Origin: Candidatus Niyogibacteria bacterium CG10_big_fil_rev_8_21_14_0_10_42_19
Lineage (GTDB): Bacteria > Patescibacteriota > Minisyncoccia > 1-14-0-10-42-19
Direction: 5' to 3'
NCBI GenBank assembly: GCA_002774705.1
Contig: PFCN01000033.1
Location: 53,424-59,202 of the forward strand
DNA length: 5,779 nucleotides
Positions 3,148 to 5,779 of the stretch are shown one piece after another; positions within the stretch are counted from its first letter, which is position 1; each line of letters opens with the position of its first letter. The notes beneath the pieces were generated by a model that was not told the origin of the DNA, did not search any database, and saw only the letters and a program-made list of their open reading frames with translations. Made by a program: the position numbers and the translations under genes.

Positions 3148-4041
3148 ATGAGTGTAAAAAAGATCATTAGATTTATTTATTTGATACCGGTCATGTTCGC
3201 GGTTGGTGTGTTTGCTCAGGGGCCCGTTTCTTCGCCACCCGCGCCCCCTCCGCCTGATTTTAAAGAAATCCAGGAGACCTATAAGGAACAGTTGGGTGAA
3301 ATTCGTGAAGATAGGACGCAAATCAAGCAGAATTATACAGATGAGGTAAGAACGTTGAGACAGAATATGGCGGATAAAACATTGGAAGAGAGAGTTGAGG
3401 CTATAGAGCAATTGAGAGCCAGGCGGGAGTCATTTATGCAGGATATGATGGCGCACAGGGAGTCTTTTAGAGCGACGCTGGAACAAAGAAAACTTGAGCT
3501 GAAAGACGCGATAGAAGCTAAACGCGCGGATATGGCCACACATTTGCAGGAGAGGGTGTCGGATGAAAACAAACAGAGGGTTGTTGAAAAAATTGATCAA
3601 CGTTTTGATGCTTTGAACGAAAAATTGACCAATCACTTTATAAACGTTCTTGATCGATTGGACGCGATCTTACTTAAAATAAAGGTGCGCGCCGAAAAAG
3701 CCAAAACCAATGGAGCCGATATCAGCGCGGTTGAAGTTGCCATAGAGGCGGCAGAAGAGGCGATCGCCGAAGCGCGAACGGCCGCGGAAGAGCAGGCTTT
3801 AAAAACTTATACTATAGAGATCGAGGGAGAGGAAACGTTAAGAGCCAACGTCGGCGAAGTCAGACAACAATTGGGGGACGATCTTAAAGGAGTGCGTGAA
3901 ATTATTAAAGAAGCCCGCGCCGCGGTTGTTGATTCGCTTAAAGTTCTGGCGCGAATACAAAATGTGAATGATGAGGTAGAGGGGGAAGAAGAGGAGGATG
4001 AAGACGCAACCGGTACATCCACGGAAGATAATGATCAATAA
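3148..4041 (+). CDS. Secreted coiled-coil protein of unknown function
   Basis: The 297-residue product starts with a signal peptide: basic SVKK, hydrophobic 6-21, and likely cleavage after VFA (21-23). The mature chain opens with a proline-rich stretch (PPAPPPP, 30-36). It continues as long charged helices with heptad character (about 38-140, rich in E, K, R and Q), then a segment QRFDALNEKLTNHFINVLDR (151-170), another helical part (171-216), and an Ala/Glu-rich region ending near 270. The tail (275-297) is strongly acidic (EGEEEEDEDA). No catalytic motif is visible. From memory, proteins with the NEKLTNHF...LDRLDAIL and NGADISAV patterns recur in Parcubacteria genomes as conserved hypotheticals. 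It is the first gene of an operon with the membrane protein 30 bp downstream, which suggests a joint envelope role. The ATG at 3148 gives a proper signal peptide though the Shine-Dalgarno is weak. Confidence 0.85.
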   Translation: MSVKKIIRFIYLIPVMFAVGVFAQGPVSSPPAPPPPDFKEIQETYKEQLGEIREDRTQIKQNYTDEVRTLRQNMADKTLEERVEAIEQLRARRESFMQDMMAHRESFRATLEQRKLELKDAIEAKRADMATHLQERVSDENKQRVVEKIDQRFDALNEKLTNHFINVLDRLDAILLKIKVRAEKAKTNGADISAVEVAIEAAEEAIAEARTAAEEQALKTYTIEIEGEETLRANVGEVRQQLGDDLKGVREIIKEARAAVVDSLKVLARIQNVNDEVEGEEEEDEDATGTSTEDNDQ

Positions 4042-4071
4042 TTATAAATATTAATATTAAATATCAATTTT

Positions 4072-4434
4072 ATGGAGCCAATTATAAAAGACCAGAATTC
4101 CTCCGGACAAGAAAATACTCCGGAACCGGAGCAAAATATCTCTCAAATTGCGAAACTTAAAAAAAACAAGGTACTTCAAATTGCTTTGGTAATAATTATT
4201 TTTGTTATATTGTTTTTGATTTATTCCGCCACCCAAAAATCGTTCCCGTTTATGCCACCCCCGCCACCAGGATCACCCTCGGGGTTAGAGTCATTTGATT
4301 CAAGCGACACGGGTCCTTTGGTGAACCTTGGAGCTAATACGACGCAAGATATTCAACAAGACCTAGATCAAACCGAGGTGCTTGATGTGGATCAAGAGCT
4401 TGATTTGATCAATAATGATCTGGAGCAGTTATAG
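4072..4434 (+). CDS. Small single-pass membrane protein, partner of the coiled-coil protein
   Basis: The 120-residue product has a polar N-terminus (1-27), a lysine cluster (KLKKNK, 28-33), one hydrophobic segment (34-51), and then a proline-rich linker (PPPPPG, 62-67). The C-terminal domain is acidic, with a repeated Asp-Leu pattern (QQDLDQTEVLDVDQELDLIN, 95-114). The lysines before the membrane segment predict N-in, C-out topology. No signal cleavage site or catalytic motif is seen. Only 30 AT-rich bases separate it from the upstream gene, with no promoter or terminator between, so they are cotranscribed. Both proteins share an extracytoplasmic Pro-rich linker followed by a charged region, and may act in one envelope assembly. 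I recall similar D-L-rich C-termini in Patescibacteria hypotheticals but cannot name a family. No Shine-Dalgarno is visible. Confidence 0.82.
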   Translation: MEPIIKDQNSSGQENTPEPEQNISQIAKLKKNKVLQIALVIIIFVILFLIYSATQKSFPFMPPPPPGSPSGLESFDSSDTGPLVNLGANTTQDIQQDLDQTEVLDVDQELDLINNDLEQL

Positions 4435-4467
4435 TAATATTTAGAATCGGGTATCCGGTATTTAATT

Positions 4468-4502
4468 TTTAAAAACAGCCCTTAATTCGGGCTGTTTTTA
4501 AA
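4468..4502 (+). terminator. Strong terminator of the coiled-coil/membrane operon
   Basis: AAAAACAGCCC (4471-4481) pairs perfectly with GGGCTGTTTTT (4489-4499), loop TTAATTC, with a further 3-bp AT extension on the outside. The A- and T-rich flanks make it able to work in both directions. Confidence 0.92.
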
Positions 4503-4514
4503 TTGATGTTTAAT

Positions 4515-4542
4515 TTGTTTTTCATTAAAAAACATGTATATT
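4515..4542 (+). promoter_or_regulatory. Predicted promoter of the dihydroorotate dehydrogenase gene
   Basis: TTGTTT (4515-4520) and TATATT (4537-4542) are spaced by 16 bp, and the transcript would start near 4550. TATAAG at 4546-4551 is an alternative -10. The region is so AT-rich that chance matches are likely. Confidence 0.35.
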
Positions 4543-4615
4543 TTTTATAAGTACTTTAATATATTAATAGTTCGGATCCTTTTAAATAAGGATATTGAGG
4601 CGACGTGTTCACCAT

Positions 4616-4622
4616 AGGGGGG
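4616..4622 (+). promoter_or_regulatory. Ribosome binding site deciding the TTG start at 4628
   Basis: AGGGGGG lies five bases before an in-frame TTG at 4628. It is the best Shine-Dalgarno-like sequence in the window. The earlier in-frame TTG at 4595 has AAGGA only two bases upstream, too close, and would add 11 residues (RRRVHHRG...) before the conserved start of the domain. Confidence 0.6.
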
Positions 4623-4627
4623 TAATT

Positions 4628-5551
4628 TTGATCCTTTTATCCAATGGGCGTATTATCGATTACGTTACAGCAAGCGGAGCATTGGCGTTTGATGGCTCGG
4701 GTTGGCCTCATACGCGGTATTTATTGGGACCCTTGAAATTTCATGATTCCTCTTTATTTACGGTTACTCTTAAAACTCTCACGCGTGAGCCTCGTCGTGG
4801 TAATGGATATACAAAGGTTTTGCCTCTCAATCAACATGGCGCGGTTCTTTCTTTTTGGGACTTTTTATTTAGTCCGAATAAGATAGCCGGATTTGTAAAC
4901 AGCGTTGGATTAAAAAATCCCGGTATTGATAGGGCAACCGGTAAATATCCGAGAATGATTAAAAAGAGTGGACTTAAGGTTATCGGTTCGTTATATGCCG
5001 ATGACCTGAATGACCTAGTATACATGGCTAACAAATTCAATGATTGGCCGCTTGTAGCTCTTGAGCTAAACGCGTCTTGTCCGAATATTCCGCAAAGATC
5101 GAGAGAGGAAAATTCCGCTTTTATAATCGAATCGGCCCGTATTCTTGCAGAATCGTCAAATCATCCTTTGATACTTAAGTTGTCTTTTGATGATGACTAT
5201 TTATTTATCGCGAAAACGCTCGCTAAAGATAATTTTATAGAGGCCATTTCGATGAACAGCATCAAGTATTCAACGGTATTCCCGGGCCTTGATAGCCCAT
5301 TTTCCCACATCGGTGGCGGGGGTGTTTCGGGAAAATTAAGCCGTGATTATTATTACATCATGGCTAAAAACATAATGAACGAGACGGATATCTCGCTTAT
5401 ACTTCCGGTGTGGTCGGAAGAATGCATTGAAAATTGGCTCCTGCTTTCGACGATAAATGACCACGACATATCATTAAGTTTCGGTTCCGTTTTTATCCGC
5501 TGGCCATGGTGGCCGACCGCGTTCATTAAAAGAAACGGAAAGGATCTTTAA
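4628..5551 (+). CDS. pyrD: Dihydroorotate dehydrogenase, class 1-like (PyrD family)
   Basis: From TTG 4628 the protein is 307 residues, close to class 1A enzymes (about 311), and should be a cytosolic FMN TIM barrel oxidising dihydroorotate to orotate in UMP synthesis. Motifs in this numbering: ASGALAFDG (15-23), TLKTLTREPRRGN (47-59) with lysine K49, NSVGLKNPG (91-99), ELNASCPN (146-153) with N148 and C151 at the class 1 catalytic-base position, LKLS (183-186) with K184, SMNSI (208-212), and the phosphate-binding GGGGVSGK (229-236). The second phosphate site near the end (ISLSFGSVF) is degenerate. No N-terminal membrane segment exists, which excludes class 2. No pyrK or other pyr gene is adjacent. 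Start chosen for the AGGGGGG Shine-Dalgarno; TTG 4595 (318 residues) is the alternative. Substrate assignment is by motif; a diverged relative remains possible. Confidence 0.85.
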   Translation: MILLSNGRIIDYVTASGALAFDGSGWPHTRYLLGPLKFHDSSLFTVTLKTLTREPRRGNGYTKVLPLNQHGAVLSFWDFLFSPNKIAGFVNSVGLKNPGIDRATGKYPRMIKKSGLKVIGSLYADDLNDLVYMANKFNDWPLVALELNASCPNIPQRSREENSAFIIESARILAESSNHPLILKLSFDDDYLFIAKTLAKDNFIEAISMNSIKYSTVFPGLDSPFSHIGGGGVSGKLSRDYYYIMAKNIMNETDISLILPVWSEECIENWLLLSTINDHDISLSFGSVFIRWPWWPTAFIKRNGKDL

Positions 5552-5580
5552 TGAAAACCACGAATTGTTCTTTTTTAACA

Positions 5581-5615
5581 AAAAAAACATCCCGGCGCAA
5601 CCGGGATATTTTTTT
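5581..5615. terminator. Bidirectional terminator between convergent genes
   Basis: ATCCCGG (5589-5595) pairs with CCGGGAT (5601-5607), loop CGCAA. A T-run follows on the plus strand (5609-5615) and an A-run precedes (5581-5587), so the same hairpin ends transcripts from both the dehydrogenase and the HU-family gene. Confidence 0.9.
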
Positions 5616-5655
5616 CGCCGGAGGCAAATTCGCCTTGGGCGTAGAAGTAGTAAAT

Positions 5656-5675
5656 TTTTCTCTGGCCAGAGAAAA
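5656..5675. repeat. Perfect 20-bp palindrome next to the HU stop codon
   Basis: TTTTCTCTGG followed by CCAGAGAAAA is a perfect inverted repeat directly adjacent to the HU stop codon (5676-5678). No T-run follows on the minus strand, so it does not look like the main terminator; it may protect a 3' end or bind a protein. Confidence 0.6.
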
Positions 5676-5779
5676 CTATTTTACCGCGTCTTTTAATGCG
5701 CGGCTAGCGCGGAATTTCGGAACGGTTGTGGCCGCAACGTCTACCATTTCTCCCGTTCTCGGGTTTCTTGCTTTTCTTG
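5676..5779 (-). CDS. HU-family DNA-binding protein, C-terminal part (5' end outside window)
   Basis: On the minus strand a frame enters from the right edge and ends at TAG (5678-5676). It encodes 33 residues containing RNPRTGEMVDVAATTVPKF and ending RASRALKDAVK. This is the hallmark C-terminus of HU/IHF proteins: the N-P-x-T-G-E turn at the tip of the DNA-clasping beta arm, the V-P-x-F strand, and the final helix with L-K-D-x-V. HU is a small dimeric nucleoid protein of about 90 residues, so roughly two thirds lie outside. HU versus IHF subunit cannot be decided from this part, although the short tail after the helix favours HU. The gene converges on the dehydrogenase, sharing the terminator at 5581-5615. 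Confidence 0.9.
   Translation of the reverse strand, partial: RKARNPRTGEMVDVAATTVPKFRASRALKDAVK

Noticed and set aside
3333..4038. Several minus-strand open frames, serine- and phenylalanine-rich
   Set aside because: They are shadows of the coiled-coil gene, whose Glu/Lys codons give open antisense frames; the plus-strand gene has a signal peptide and operon context.
5551..5779. Plus-strand frame starting at ATG 5551 and open to the window end
   Set aside because: It runs through the bidirectional terminator and antisense to the clear HU C-terminus; its translation has no family features.

Overview
The window looks like part of a reduced, moderately AT-rich bacterial genome of the Candidate Phyla Radiation (Patescibacteria, probably Parcubacteria-like). 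The reasons are mixed. The coiled-coil secreted protein and small membrane protein at 3148-4434 resemble a gene pair I associate with that group. The dihydroorotate dehydrogenase has the same flavour. Most starts lack a good Shine-Dalgarno sequence, both tRNA genes lack an encoded CCA, and GC-rich mini-palindromes are scattered through AT-rich spacers. This assignment is from recall and pattern; no search was run.

Layout. Positions 1-475 hold no gene but several small hairpins and three copies of a dyad (GTTTCANNTGWAAC); the third lies on the likely -35 of yraN, and a fourth copy lies inside yraN (476-865, YraN/UPF0102 nuclease-like). Positions 866-1400 are an unusual tRNA-Pro locus. One intact tRNA-Pro(UGG) at 1073-1143 is flanked on the left by two extra tRNA 5'-half copies and on the right by two extra 3'-half copies. 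Two perfect inverted repeats nest the whole around the intact gene, an 87-bp perfect direct repeat lies to the right, and GC-rich palindromes sit inside the T-loop of both right-hand remnants. A promoter and an immediate terminator-like hairpin then precede a 41-residue two-CxxC protein (1493-1618), which ends before a long hairpin.

tRNA-Gly(UCC) with its own promoter and terminator occupies 1748-1899, with a stray tRNA T-arm fragment on the minus strand just after it. An AstE/AspA-type zinc deacylase (2033-3007) forms its own unit, bounded by an extended -10 promoter and a terminator. A two-gene operon follows: a secreted coiled-coil protein (3148-4041) and a single-pass membrane protein (4072-4434), ended by a strong terminator. 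A class 1-like dihydroorotate dehydrogenase (best start TTG at 4628, ending 5551) converges on the 3' end of an HU-family DNA-binding protein gene read on the minus strand from the right edge (5676-5779). A bidirectional terminator separates the two.

The protein genes are mostly single-gene units with no shared pathway visible. The parts most likely to be new are the nested tRNA-Pro locus with T-loop palindromes, the clustered dyad around yraN, the CxxC miniprotein, and the coiled-coil/membrane pair.
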